Below are positions 1-7,917 of a stretch of DNA of 64,000 bases, in pieces; position 1 is the stretch's first letter; each line of letters opens with the position of its first letter. Where the stretch lies: contig NZ_JBHYDM010000008.1 of NCBI RefSeq assembly GCF_051860665.1, positions 136,581-200,580 on the forward strand, written 5' to 3'. The position numbers and the translations under genes were made by a program. The DNA comes from Falsiroseomonas sp051860665. GTDB taxonomy: Bacteria; Pseudomonadota; Alphaproteobacteria; Acetobacterales; Acetobacteraceae. The notes under the pieces were generated by a model. It was not told the DNA's origin. It saw only the letters and a list, made by a program, of their open reading frames with translations, and did no database searches.

Positions 1-225
1 CATTACACAGGCGTCATAGCGGATCTGATCCAGTCCTGTGCTTGGCGTCTTGTAATCTTGTCGTCTCCGCACATCGAGACGGGGATTGGCGACAACGACA
101 ACATGCGCACAACCTGTGGCCGACTGACCGCCGCCGGGCAATCCGATGCGGCAGTGCGAGCGCGGCAGATCATGCGGCTCATTGCCGTGGAGCCAGTCCG
201 CAATCCTCCACCGCGCCGCTGACAT
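1..225 (-). CDS. phage hypothetical protein, N-terminal part, runs off the window
   Basis: Reading leftward from an ATG at 225, 75 codons stay open to the window edge. The ATG overlaps the stop of the preceding gene as TGATG, the same coupling used throughout this operon, so I prefer this frame to the shorter closed frame at 3-203. The visible protein begins MSAARWRIADWL and continues through a glycine-rich stretch and VVVVANPRLD. I recognise no family. By position it follows the GemA/ASCH-like part of the Mu-like middle region. Its length and C terminus are unknown. Confidence 0.5.
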   Translation of the reverse strand, partial: MSAARWRIADWLHGNEPHDLPRSHCRIGLPGGGQSATGCAHVVVVANPRLDVRRRQDYKTPSTGLDQIRYDACVM

Positions 226-731
226 CACCCGTCGTGCCCCGACTGCGGCGCCCAGCCGATCAGCACCATGTCCATGCTGCTGGCGGCGCCGTCCCGAGGC
301 GGGTCGAAGAAAGCCACCATCTCTGCCAGGTCGCGGAAGCCGTCCGCCCGCGCGAACTCCTCCATCTTCTCCTCGACGATGAAGCCGCCGATCGGCATCT
401 CCATGATGAAGCGGACGATGGGCGCCAGTTGGGCCACGCAGCTGCGGGGGGCTGGCCCAGCACGGCGCGCCAGCGCCAGAGGCCATTCCTGGTTGATGTG
501 CATCAGCGTCACCGGGATCTGCACGCGGGCCACCCCGCGCCCGATCAGGCGGCAGTGCTTGGTCCGCATGGCGGTGTAGAGATGCACCGGCTGCTCCGGC
601 CGGGCGTGCCCAGCACGGCCGGTGCGCGGCGCGCGCAGGGTGTGGCGCTTCATGCCGGGGCACCACGGCCCGGGTTCCAGGCCGGCCTGGACGAAGCCCA
701 CGAACCGCTTCTGGAAGCTGTAGGCCACCAT
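225..731 (-). CDS. phage ASCH/PUA-like domain protein
   Basis: A 168-residue protein starting MVAYSFQKRFVGFV, followed by a K-R-H-T-L-R-A segment and a conserved-looking HLYTAMRTKHCRLI stretch. This resembles ASCH/PUA-fold phage proteins, in which the N-terminal 'SFQKRF' strand leads into a basic loop and a short beta barrel; these domains are thought to bind RNA or nucleic acid. The C-terminal third holds an acidic helix (EEKMEEFARADGF) typical of an appended domain. The start is the ATG at 731, overlapping the upstream stop as TGATG; a GTG one codon earlier is possible. The family assignment rests on pattern recognition only. Confidence 0.6.
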   Translation of the reverse strand: MVAYSFQKRFVGFVQAGLEPGPWCPGMKRHTLRAPRTGRAGHARPEQPVHLYTAMRTKHCRLIGRGVARVQIPVTLMHINQEWPLALARRAGPAPRSCVAQLAPIVRFIMEMPIGGFIVEEKMEEFARADGFRDLAEMVAFFDPPRDGAASSMDMVLIGWAPQSGHDG

Positions 732-946
732 CACCCGCCCGCCTTCGCCAGTTCGGCGCGCAGCTCTGCTGCACCTCCCTCGACCGCATCGACGATCATC
801 GACGTCTCGATCGACGCAATCGCGTGCTCGACATGCCGCGCCGGCACCACGCCTTTGGTGCTTCGGCCAGCGGTGATCGCCGTCTCGATGCAGCGGGCCA
901 CCGCTTCGCGGGCGCGGGGGCCGAGGCGGGTGGCAGCCTCCGTCAT
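731..946 (-). CDS. small phage hypothetical protein (71 aa)
   Basis: A 71-residue, mostly helical protein, MTEAATRLGPRAREAV at the start and AAELRAELAKAGG at the end. The start overlaps the stop of the upstream gene by four bases (ATGA) and its own stop overlaps the next start, so it belongs to the translationally coupled early operon. No motif allows a function to be named. Confidence 0.6.
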   Translation of the reverse strand: MTEAATRLGPRAREAVARCIETAITAGRSTKGVVPARHVEHAIASIETSMIVDAVEGGAAELRAELAKAGG

Positions 947-1167
947 TCGACGATCTCCAGCGTGCCCTCGAAGCGCAGGCGGCCTCCGCCCGGCAGGGTG
1001 ATCACGGTGCCCACGATCATGAAGCCGGGCCCGCCCTCCACGACCATGTGAGGCGCGCGGGCGGCCAGCTGGGCGATCTGCACCTCCAGCGCCGCATGCG
1101 CCGCGGCATGCTGCTGGTGCTGCTGGACAAGGTCGACGTCCGCCATTCCCGGGCGCTGCGCGATCAT
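943..1167 (-). CDS. small phage hypothetical protein (74 aa)
   Basis: 74 residues: a helical, Gln/His/Ala-rich N-terminal half and a short beta-rich C-terminal half (FMIVGTVITLPGGGRLRFEG). It overlaps both neighbours by four bases. There is no recognisable domain; it is reported because coding is continuous and coupled in the operon. Confidence 0.58.
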   Translation of the reverse strand: MIAQRPGMADVDLVQQHQQHAAAHAALEVQIAQLAARAPHMVVEGGPGFMIVGTVITLPGGGRLRFEGTLEIVE

Positions 1168-1454
1168 CGACGCGGTCCCTCGATCATGAGCAGCGGCGAA
1201 GGGGCCGCGAGCCTGCCTGCTTTGGCCTTCGCGGGCGGATCGGTCGGGGCGGCTGGCTCCCGCAGCTCAACCCGCAATGAAACGCTGAGCGTCCGTCCCT
1301 GTGGCAGCTGGAAATCCTCCCAGAGGAAGCCACCCTTCGGGTCGTCGCTATACCGACCGTCGGCGAGCAAGCCATCAACCTGGGCATGCAGCTTCGCGAT
1401 GCAAAGGCGCAGTGCGTCGCGCTCGGCCTTCCGGATCGTCCCGCGCCCGCTCAT
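1164..1454 (-). CDS. phage hypothetical protein (96 aa)
   Basis: A 96-residue protein with a basic, helical N terminus (RKAERDALRLCIAKLHAQVD) and a predicted beta strand pair around LSVSLRVELRE, ending in a Pro/Ala/Lys-rich tail. It sits directly downstream of another small unknown gene after gemA, with four-base overlaps on both sides. No family recognised. Confidence 0.58.
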   Translation of the reverse strand: MSGRGTIRKAERDALRLCIAKLHAQVDGLLADGRYSDDPKGGFLWEDFQLPQGRTLSVSLRVELREPAAPTDPPAKAKAGRLAAPSPLLMIEGPRR

Positions 1455-1690
1455 TGCAGCACCATCGGGTGCTGCGCCTGGTGGTTCTCCCGCTGGTCCG
1501 CGACGCGATGCAGATAGTCGCCGCAGTTGCGCAGCAGCTCCGGCAGATGGTCCGGCCAGGCGCAGCGGTCGAGGATGACGAGGGCGGCCTGCATCACGGC
1601 CTCCGCCGTCACCAACCCTTCGTGCCCCGTGGTGACCTGCGTCATCGCCTCGACCAGGGGGCGGGTCACGGGGTTCGGCTTCTTGCTCAT
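1451..1690 (-). CDS. phage hypothetical protein (79 aa)
   Basis: A 79-residue, largely helical protein starting MSKKPNPVTRPLVEAM. The start codon overlaps the stop of the GemA-like gene (ATGA). There is no cysteine cluster or membrane segment and no recognised function. Position after gemA matches the run of small middle genes in Mu-like phages. Confidence 0.6.
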   Translation of the reverse strand: MSKKPNPVTRPLVEAMTQVTTGHEGLVTAEAVMQAALVILDRCAWPDHLPELLRNCGDYLHRVADQRENHQAQHPMVLQ

Positions 1691-2202
1691 GCTGCCTTGC
1701 TCCTCAGCCGCTTGCGCCAGGCCTTCAGGCCCTCCAGCACCTTGTTGGCCTGGACGCTGTCCAGGAATTCCGGCGCGCTGATCCCGTCCGGCGTCTCTGG
1801 GCTCTTCGTCTGCCGGCGCACGAAGGCGCGCAGGGCGCTCTCGTCACCGTTGGCGACCAGCGGCGCGATCTCGTTCCACACGCCGTGGATCATGCGGATC
1901 TGCGCCTCCTTCGACACAGGCCGGCGGCCGGCGCCGGCGAGCGGCGCCTTGTCCTTGAAGCCGAGGCCGCGCAGCGCCGTCAGCAGCTCGTCGAGGTGGG
2001 ACGGGCCGCATTCCGTCGAGCTGGTCTTGCCGGTCACGCGCTGCAGCAGCGCGCGGTAGTCGGGGTCCTCCATGCGCAGCTCGCGCCGGGCGATCTGGAC
2101 CTTGCGGCGCAGCAGCTTGGTCCGCGCCTCGATGCTCGCCAGCAGCGGCGCGCCGCGCCGGGCCGGCTCCACGATGGGGGAGGTGGCGCCGCGCCTACGC
2201 AT
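1687..2202 (-). CDS. gemA: GemA-like phage regulatory protein (Mu gp16 family)
   Basis: 171 residues. The central part, YRALLQRVTGKTSSTECGPS then HLDELLTALRGLGF, carries the hallmark of the GemA/gp16 family: a tyrosine-x-x-LL-x-x-x-TGK-SS motif followed by a helix and a Lys-rich segment. In Mu, GemA modulates host gene expression and DNA supercoiling. The C-terminal helices (KVLEGLKAWRKRLRSK) are basic, consistent with DNA association. The start at 2202 gives an eight-base overlap with the upstream gene; a longer reading from 2268 would overlap it far more and has an atypical Cys/Arg-rich extension, so it was not chosen. Confidence 0.82.
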   Translation of the reverse strand: MRRRGATSPIVEPARRGAPLLASIEARTKLLRRKVQIARRELRMEDPDYRALLQRVTGKTSSTECGPSHLDELLTALRGLGFKDKAPLAGAGRRPVSKEAQIRMIHGVWNEIAPLVANGDESALRAFVRRQTKSPETPDGISAPEFLDSVQANKVLEGLKAWRKRLRSKAA

Positions 2203-2488
2203 CAGCCGCCTCCTGCTGCACGCGGCGCAGCGAATTGCCGAGGCGATTGCGGTACAGCAGCGCGGCATTCAAGGCTGCGTCACCGTCATCCGCCTCCGGC
2301 ACGCCCGGCACCAGCCAGGTCTTTCCGTCGTAGGAAAGACGCGCACTGCCCTGGATGGCTGCCTCCAGATGCGCCTGCTCGCCCTTGGCAAGCACAATCG
2401 TGCCCTGCGGCACCTCTTTGGCAGCAACCACGTCGATCTCACCCGACTGCCAGCAGGCAGCGGCAAGGGTGTTTCTCCTCCTGCCCAT
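2195..2488 (-). CDS. phage hypothetical protein (97 aa)
   Basis: A 97-residue protein. A beta-rich middle (DVVAAKEVPQGTIVLAKG, then LSYDGKTWLVPGVPEADD) suggests a small beta barrel, followed by a C-terminal helix. It starts one base after the stop of the upstream gene and overlaps gemA by eight bases. No family recognised. Confidence 0.6.
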   Translation of the reverse strand: MGRRRNTLAAACWQSGEIDVVAAKEVPQGTIVLAKGEQAHLEAAIQGSARLSYDGKTWLVPGVPEADDGDAALNAALLYRNRLGNSLRRVQQEAADA

Positions 2489-2489
2489 C

Positions 2490-2957
2490 TCAGCAGCCCT
2501 CCATTGCGATGCTGCGCTGGGCGAACAGCGCGACGGATGCCATCGCCCGCGCGGCCGTCAGCCGGCTCAGCTCGAAGTAGCGGGGCATCTCATGCCCCGG
2601 CCGCGTGCGGCGCTCGCGGCACCAGGCGCGCCCGGCGCCACCAACCTCGCCGGCGCTGTAGTCCCACCGCCAGGGCCGCAGCAGCGCTGCGTGGTCCACC
2701 CGCCCCGTGATGGCCGGCACCACCTCCCAGCGGGACGACAGCGGGCTGCGGCAGCGCCAGGCGATGCGGCGCCGGGCGCCCCATCGGTCCGCCGTCACGT
2801 CCCAGCCGAGGGCGGCGCAGATCGCCGCATCCAGGGCCTCGTCCGCGCTGTGCCCCTCCTCCAGCTGCGCCAGCACCTCGTGCAACGCCACCAGGTCCGG
2901 TCGCAGGCCCAGCGGTGCCACTGCCTGGCCCATCGGGCGACGCGCGAGGGCGTTCAT
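2490..2957 (-). CDS. phage protein resembling the ABA-sandwich family
   Basis: 155 residues. The N-terminal part (LRPDLVALHEVLAQLEE, then DEALDAAICAALGWD) has the Leu-rich helix plus 'LDAAI..ALGW' pattern of phage ABA-sandwich proteins, a family of unknown function common in phages. The middle is Trp-rich and the C-terminal helix (LSRLTAARAMASVALFAQR) looks like a packing helix. The start at 2957 overlaps the gam stop by four bases. A longer open frame reaching 3929 was rejected because it would run antiparallel in frame through gam. Confidence 0.6.
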   Translation of the reverse strand: MNALARRPMGQAVAPLGLRPDLVALHEVLAQLEEGHSADEALDAAICAALGWDVTADRWGARRRIAWRCRSPLSSRWEVVPAITGRVDHAALLRPWRWDYSAGEVGGAGRAWCRERRTRPGHEMPRYFELSRLTAARAMASVALFAQRSIAMEGC

Positions 2958-3520
2958 GCTGCCATGCTCCCGGGTGCCCGCGGTGCGTCCATCGCGCCGG
3001 CATTGGCCGGGGGCGCGTCGTCGCTCGGCGCCACGATGAAGTCCTCGCCCGCGCTGCCGATCGTCACGCCGGGCACGGTCCGCGCCAGCTCTGGCTTTTC
3101 CAGCATCGCCTCGCGGTTCAGCTCCACCTTGCGGCGCAGGAACTGCTCCAGCTTCAGGCGCTCCACCTCGGCCAGCACGGCGTCCGGGCCGGTCAGGCGC
3201 ACGCTCGCGGGGCGATGGCGCCAGCTCAGGGTGCCGGTCGCCAGCGGTACCGTCTTCGTCTTGCCGCCATCCGTCAGGGCCTGACGGTTCGCCTCCGCCC
3301 AAAGCTGAAGCCCGCGGGTCAGATCCAGGATGGATTTCTGCAGCGGCAGGCTCTCCAGCTCGGCGCGCAGCTTGGCGGCGGAGATTGTCTCCTCCTGCGC
3401 CGCCTTGATCACGGCCAGGTCGCGCTGCGCTGCGCCGATCATCGCCAGCATCGCGCTGGCCTCCGCCCTGTCCGCCGGAGCGCGCACCACCTCGGCCTGG
3501 CGCTTCACCCTCGCCATCAC
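2954..3520 (-). CDS. gam: Mu Gam-like host-nuclease inhibitor
   Basis: 188 residues. Gam of phage Mu binds double-stranded DNA ends as a Ku-like dimer and protects them from exonucleases. The sequence shows the family layout: a long amphipathic N-terminal helix (RAEASAMLAMIGAAQRDLAV and the coil that follows), then a strand region containing LATGTLSWRHRPASVRL, the 'tG.v.wr..p' signature, and a second helix with KLEQFLRRKVELNREAM. A short acidic tail ends the protein. It sits three genes downstream of transposition protein B, as expected for a Mu-like early region. Confidence 0.88.
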   Translation of the reverse strand: MMARVKRQAEVVRAPADRAEASAMLAMIGAAQRDLAVIKAAQEETISAAKLRAELESLPLQKSILDLTRGLQLWAEANRQALTDGGKTKTVPLATGTLSWRHRPASVRLTGPDAVLAEVERLKLEQFLRRKVELNREAMLEKPELARTVPGVTIGSAGEDFIVAPSDDAPPANAGAMDAPRAPGSMAA

Positions 3521-3936
3521 TTTGCTCCTTCGCTGTTGAGGCGGATCGCGCGCGACAATTCATCCAGGCGGGCTCCGAAGGCGGCGTCGGCAGCCGCCAG
3601 GGACGCGATGCGCTGGCAACCATGCAGCACCGTGCTGGGGTCGCGGCCCAGCAGTCGCCCGATGCGCGGGGTGCTGTAGCCCAGCACCCGATGCGCCAGC
3701 GCCATCGCCACCTGTCGCGGCAGCGCGATTTCGCGGGAGCGGCACTCGCCGAGGATCGCATCGGCGGCGATGCCGAATTCCTCGGCCACCGCCGCGATCG
3801 TGCGGTCCATGCCAGCACGCGGCAGGTGGCGCAGATACAGCGGGTCCGCCTCCAGCCGCGCGACGCGTGCCCGCAGGGCGTCGATCCTGGCGCGGGCAGC
3901 GCCGTCGACGGCACGCGGGCTCTGTTCAAGCTCCAT
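3517..3936 (-). CDS. phage protein with a DnaA domain IV-like DNA-binding domain
   Basis: 139 residues. An N-terminal helical coil (RARIDALRARVARLEAD) precedes a segment matching DnaA domain IV: an 'IALPRQVAMALAHRVLGYS' helix followed by IGRLLGRDPSTVLHGCQRI. In DnaA that second stretch is the DnaA-signature helix-turn-helix that reads the DnaA box. There is no AAA+ domain, so this is a stand-alone DNA-binding protein, not an initiator ATPase. The start at 3936 overlaps the upstream stop by one base (TGATG). Role in the phage is unknown; it could bind host DnaA boxes or phage DNA. Confidence 0.75.
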   Translation of the reverse strand: MELEQSPRAVDGAARARIDALRARVARLEADPLYLRHLPRAGMDRTIAAVAEEFGIAADAILGECRSREIALPRQVAMALAHRVLGYSTPRIGRLLGRDPSTVLHGCQRIASLAAADAAFGARLDELSRAIRLNSEGAK

Positions 3937-4202
3937 CACAGCATCCCTCCCTTGCGGGCCAGGGCCCGCATCTTCTCTGCAAATTCGGGGTCGTATGCGT
4001 CGCGCCGCCGGACGATGGGTTCGGCGGTCATCGATGTGCCGTGGCACGGCGGCGCCAGCTCACGCTTGCCAGCCCGAAGACAATCCGCGCAGATGAAGCT
4101 GCCTTGCTTCGTCTCGTAGATGCTGACATCGCGATCACAGCATTCATCGCAGACGTTCACATCGGGGTCGTCGTCGAGCTGGATGGCGTCTTCCGGCATC
4201 AC
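3936..4202 (-). CDS. small phage zinc-ribbon-like protein
   Basis: 88 residues with two CxxC pairs, at residues 18/21 (CDECC) and 38/41 (CADC), spaced like a zinc ribbon or treble clef. An acidic N terminus (DAIQLDDDPD) and a basic C-terminal helix flank it. The start overlaps the stop of the B gene by four bases. Metal binding is inferred from cysteine spacing. It may bind nucleic acid or a protein partner; no named family was recognised. Confidence 0.65.
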   Translation of the reverse strand: MMPEDAIQLDDDPDVNVCDECCDRDVSIYETKQGSFICADCLRAGKRELAPPCHGTSMTAEPIVRRRDAYDPEFAEKMRALARKGGML

Positions 4203-5206
4203 GCGGCTTCCTGGCCGGCCGTCGAGCCGACACGCTCGTAGCCGAGCTTGATGTGCGACACGTCCACGACGCAGCGTTCCGCGCTGGCCAGCATGTGCGC
4301 CAGCTTCAGCGTCTTCGTCATGCCGCGCAGCGCACCCGGCTTCTTCGCGATCTGCGTCAGCAGCGTGCGCTCCGCCGTGCCGCTGATCGCCCAGGCATCC
4401 AGCAGCGCCTCGATGTCCCCTGCCTTCGGCTTCGAACGACTGACGCGCAGACCGACCCGGCTGGTGAGCTGAGCGAACTCGCCCGTGCGGCCGGTGCCTT
4501 CCAGCCTGCCGTTCACGGTCGGGTTGCCCAGCAGCACCACGCCAACCTCGGCGGCGTCGTGGATGCTGCGCAGCTGGTCCAGTGCATGGCTGGTCAGGTG
4601 CTGCGCCTCATCGATCATGATCAGCGCATTGCGCCCGCGCAGCTTGGCCACCAGACCGCGCATGACGCGGTGCAGGGACCCGCCCTGATAGCTGTTCATC
4701 ACAAGGCTCAGCTCCTCCATGAGTGCGCGGGGGCTGCTGAGCGTCGGATGCGCCACGACCTTGAAAACGTTCGGCGTGGTGCGCGTGTACTGGCAGGCGG
4801 CCGTGCTCTTGCCGACGCCCGGATTGCCCACGACAACCGCGAAGTCCGGCATGTGCTGCGCATGCTGGAATGCCACCATCAGATCCTGCGAGGTGGGCGT
4901 CACGACGAAGCGCGGCTCCTCCGGCATCAGGCGCTGCGTTTCCTGCCGCACGGATCGGGTGCGGAGCCACTTCTGCGCGTCGGCCGCCTTCAGGTCGGAT
5001 CGGCCGGCATAGGTGCCGCCGATCCAGGAGCTGAACGTGCCGTATGGCATGCCGATCTCGCGGGCGATCTCGGTCCCCTTCAGCCCCTCCTGCTCCATCA
5101 CGCGGCGGACCTCGCCACGGATCGCGTCGACCTCTTCTGTCGGCATCATGCTCACTGGCGTGTCGGATGGCATTTTCGCTCCTTGAACTGCGGGGTCAGT
5201 CGTCAT
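4199..5206 (-). CDS. Mu B-like transposition ATPase (AAA+)
   Basis: 335 residues. MuB is the AAA+ ATPase that coats target DNA and delivers it to transposase A. Visible motifs are Walker A GNPGVGKST (residues 127-135), Walker B ALIMIDEAQ (about 194-202) and a sensor-1 region LLGNPTVNGRLEG. An N-terminal helix-turn-helix region (about 25-65: EGLKGTEIAREIGMPYGTF) matches the MuB N-terminal DNA-binding domain, and the C-terminal helices (GALRGMTKTLKLAH) match the MuB C-terminal domain. The start overlaps the end of the transposase gene by 11 bases. Confidence 0.93.
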   Translation of the reverse strand: MTTDPAVQGAKMPSDTPVSMMPTEEVDAIRGEVRRVMEQEGLKGTEIAREIGMPYGTFSSWIGGTYAGRSDLKAADAQKWLRTRSVRQETQRLMPEEPRFVVTPTSQDLMVAFQHAQHMPDFAVVVGNPGVGKSTAACQYTRTTPNVFKVVAHPTLSSPRALMEELSLVMNSYQGGSLHRVMRGLVAKLRGRNALIMIDEAQHLTSHALDQLRSIHDAAEVGVVLLGNPTVNGRLEGTGRTGEFAQLTSRVGLRVSRSKPKAGDIEALLDAWAISGTAERTLLTQIAKKPGALRGMTKTLKLAHMLASAERCVVDVSHIKLGYERVGSTAGQEAA

Positions 5207-7217
5207 CGGCCACCACGCGCAGCGCGGGCGTGCGGCTGTGATGCTGGCGCAAGGCCTCCATCATCCGGCGCTCAGCATCCTCTCGGCGCGCCGTGAGGTC
5301 GGTGGCTTGGGGCAGGTGGTCGGCGGCAAGCGCGGCGCTGCCGCGGCTGTGGAACAAGCCACGCACAACCTGGCGCTCCGGCGCCTCGGTCGGTGCGGTC
5401 GCGACCTGCGCGAGGTCGCGCGCCAGCTCCTCCGCGTCGAACACCTTCTGTGCATCGGCCACCAGCTTCACGCCCTTGCGGCGCAGCTTCTTGGCGGTGG
5501 CGATGCGGCGTGCGGCCTCGGTATCGGCGAAGCCGGCATCTTCCCAGCACTCGGCTGTGCAGATGAAGGCGCCATCGGCGCGATACAGGTGGACCGGTGC
5601 ATGTAGCTTGTCCGGGTCGAAGCGAAGCACCACGGGCTTGCCGATGTGGTTCACCATCTGCGGATGGTGGTAGCGGTTGCCGAACAGCGCGACGGTGCTG
5701 TCTTGCCGCACGGTCACATCCTGCACCGCCAGCAACCACAGGCGCTGCTGCTCGGGCGTCGCGCGGCGGATCGGGGACCGCGCATAGCTCTCGTCAAAGG
5801 TCACATCGAAGCTGCGCCCGTGGCAGTTCTGTGCCGTGCGGTTGGGGCGCGCGTTGTGGTCCGCGACCATCTCGGTCAACACGCTCAGGAACTGGGAAAG
5901 CGGCACCACGCGCGCCCCATGATTGTGCGGCTTGTTGGTGGTGCTGTTGCCGAGATACGCGCCCTCGAAGGCCGGGTGCCGTGCGATATCCCGCGCGAAG
6001 TCGCCCCAGGCACGCTCGATCTTCTTCGACTGGCCGCTGTAGGGTCGCGTGAAGTGCACCTCGACGCCGAGTGTCGGGAAGATGCCCATCGGCTCCTCCT
6101 CCCGCCGCTTGAAGCGGAAGCGCCGGTTCACGCCGCCCGACATCGTCTTGTTCGCGGCAGCCAGCGTATTGTCCACGGTGACGTGGTCCGGGATGCCGAA
6201 CTTCTCGACCAGGTCCCCGAAGGCCAGCCGGAAGGCATCCGCATTTTCGGTCAGATCGACACGCCAGGACAGGATCTTGCCGGAGTATTCGTCCTGGAAC
6301 GCGATGCAGATCGGGCGGCCCAACGAACCATCCGGCCATTCCACCCTCACGTCGAAGCGGTGGCCGTCCGTGTTCACCATCTCCAGCGCATGCAGCGCGC
6401 TGCGGTCGCGCCGCAGCATCGGGAACAGACGGTCAGCCGCCTCCGCACCATCGCGATGGAAGGCGCTCGTGGCCCGGTCGATCGCTTCGATGTGGCGCCG
6501 CAGCGTCCGGTCGCTCGGTAGCGTGTCCCAGCCCTTGCTGGGCGCCACCTTGCGCAAGCCGCGGATACACGTCTCGACGGGCGGCCGGGACGGGCTGAGC
6601 CAGGCGCTGCGCAGCCAGGCCAGCGCATCCGGGTGGCACTGGGCGCGCATGCCTTCGCGGCCGGCGCTGCGGGGTGCCAGGCGCGGCAGCCGGTGCTCCT
6701 TCGGCACGCCGCGCACCAGGTCCTCCCACCCGTAGAGAGTGGCCAGGCAGATGTCGCGTTCTGCCGCGATCATCTGCATGGCCGCGACCTTCGCCGTGCC
6801 CTGCGCAACCAGCTGCGCCACCGCATCCAGGGCTTCCAGACGCTCCCGCGCCTGCTTCTGCCGCTTCTCCGGCTGGCGTTCGTACCAGCTCCACGCGGCC
6901 TCGTCGGACAGCGCGGCCTTCGCCGCTGCGCGCGGCTCGGGCGCCGGGCGCGAGGCAAGGGATGCCTCCAGCGCCAGCTTCGCACGCGCTGCCAACGGCA
7001 GGTTGGAGATGTGATATTCCACACCGCCGCCGCGACCTTGGCGCGGGCGCCAGGACCGGCCCTTCGCTTCAGGCGCGTCCCAGCCCTGGCCGACCGCGAT
7101 CCGTTGCAGGCTTCGCTCCGTAGTTGGCAGCCCGGGCAAGCCCATTTCCGCCAGCGCCGCCGCGGTGAACCATTCGCGCTTCGTGACCGCGCATGTGTCG
7201 TCGGTCGGGTTAGCCAT
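5196..7217 (-). CDS. Mu A-like DDE transposase
   Basis: 673 residues, close to Mu A (663). The N terminus (about 10-75) resembles the Mu end/enhancer-binding winged-helix domain, followed by the two-part helical region that contacts the phage ends. The RNase H-like core holds the expected acidic triad: D284 (VNTDGHRF), D349 (TVDNTLAA) and E401 (KKIERAWGDF), almost the same spacing as D269, D336 and E392 of Mu A. The C-terminal beta barrel and Ala/Arg-rich tail, which in Mu A contacts B and ClpX, follow. It catalyses strand transfer for integration and replication. The start at 7217 overlaps the upstream stop by one base. Confidence 0.96.
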   Translation of the reverse strand: MANPTDDTCAVTKREWFTAAALAEMGLPGLPTTERSLQRIAVGQGWDAPEAKGRSWRPRQGRGGGVEYHISNLPLAARAKLALEASLASRPAPEPRAAAKAALSDEAAWSWYERQPEKRQKQARERLEALDAVAQLVAQGTAKVAAMQMIAAERDICLATLYGWEDLVRGVPKEHRLPRLAPRSAGREGMRAQCHPDALAWLRSAWLSPSRPPVETCIRGLRKVAPSKGWDTLPSDRTLRRHIEAIDRATSAFHRDGAEAADRLFPMLRRDRSALHALEMVNTDGHRFDVRVEWPDGSLGRPICIAFQDEYSGKILSWRVDLTENADAFRLAFGDLVEKFGIPDHVTVDNTLAAANKTMSGGVNRRFRFKRREEEPMGIFPTLGVEVHFTRPYSGQSKKIERAWGDFARDIARHPAFEGAYLGNSTTNKPHNHGARVVPLSQFLSVLTEMVADHNARPNRTAQNCHGRSFDVTFDESYARSPIRRATPEQQRLWLLAVQDVTVRQDSTVALFGNRYHHPQMVNHIGKPVVLRFDPDKLHAPVHLYRADGAFICTAECWEDAGFADTEAARRIATAKKLRRKGVKLVADAQKVFDAEELARDLAQVATAPTEAPERQVVRGLFHSRGSAALAADHLPQATDLTARREDAERRMMEALRQHHSRTPALRVVADDD

Positions 7218-7660
7218 CAGACGGCTCCATGCTTTCGCGCCGATCGCATCAGCGCTTCGCGCTCACGGCGCAGCTCGTCTTCACGCTCGCGGAGCGCCGC
7301 CGCGCGGATCAGCGGCAGGTGGTGCCGTTCGATCACGGCCCAGCCCATCGGTTCGGCCAGTATTTCCAGAAGCCGGCGGTCACCGGTCGCGTGCAGCAGC
7401 GCCATCAGGCGCAGCATGCTGATGCGGTGTTGGTCACGGCCGACGCTGGCATAGGCGTCCAGCATCGCCGGGGAGACCTCCTCGCCGAGAAACTCGCCCA
7501 TAATCCGCGCCACCTGCTTGCGCGGCTTGCCGCAGTCGCGCAGCGCCACGGACACGGCGCGAGAAATGCGCGCAGCCAGGGTGCTCCCGCGCACCTCGGC
7601 TTCCTCGAAGGCGAGGACGGTCTGCGGCGGCTCCCAGCTCAGCAGGTCGGGCTGCGGCAT
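7217..7660 (-). CDS. phage hypothetical protein upstream of transposase A
   Basis: 147 residues, all-helical. The segment ISRAVSVALRDCGKPRKQVA followed by IMGEFLGEEVSPAMLDAYAS looks like a degenerate helix-turn-helix (DNA-binding) unit, and the C terminus is a highly charged coil (REREDELRREREALMRSA). It starts at 7660, two bases after the stop of the small membrane protein gene, and abuts the transposase start. A longer reading from 7819 was rejected because it would overlap that gene in another frame. A regulatory role in transposition is possible but inferred. Confidence 0.68.
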   Translation of the reverse strand: MPQPDLLSWEPPQTVLAFEEAEVRGSTLAARISRAVSVALRDCGKPRKQVARIMGEFLGEEVSPAMLDAYASVGRDQHRISMLRLMALLHATGDRRLLEILAEPMGWAVIERHHLPLIRAAALREREDELRREREALMRSARKHGAV

Positions 7661-7662
7661 TT

Positions 7663-7809
7663 TCACATGCCCCTCGGCCAGCAGAGGAGCAGCAGGATGT
7701 AGATCATGAAGCACGCGCCGCCAGCGAAGATCAGCGCGCCCAGCACCACCTGCCACCAGGTCGGCGGCGGCGGGATCGGCTCGCGCGAGTGGGGGAAGAT
7801 GCCGGACAT
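7663..7809 (-). CDS. small phage single-pass membrane protein (48 aa)
   Basis: 48 residues: a proline-rich N terminus (EPIPPPPTWWQ) and one hydrophobic segment (VVLGALIFAGGACFMIYILLLL), ending in WPRGM. Such proteins are common in phage early regions, but no specific role can be given. A longer frame extends upstream to 7989, but only the part from ATG 7809 has protein-like composition. Confidence 0.55.
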   Translation of the reverse strand: MSGIFPHSREPIPPPPTWWQVVLGALIFAGGACFMIYILLLLCWPRGM

Positions 7810-7917
7810 CAGGCGGCACGCCCGTGGGCGCTGACGGCCGGCGGCGGCACCATTCCGGTGACGCACCGCCGGCCGCGCCCTACCATCGGTGACGCGACTC
7901 GACCGATGGAGGAAGGG

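Noticed and set aside
3..203. A 66-codon closed frame at the left edge
   Set aside because: Its TTG start sits directly against the ribosome-binding-like sequence and its protein is Cys/Arg/Ser-rich; the frame opening at 225 has better coupling to the previous gene.
2490..3929. A 479-codon minus-strand frame that would fuse the ABA-like gene to upstream sequence
   Set aside because: Only the part from 2957 has sensible composition; the rest runs in another frame through Gam and the DnaA-like gene.
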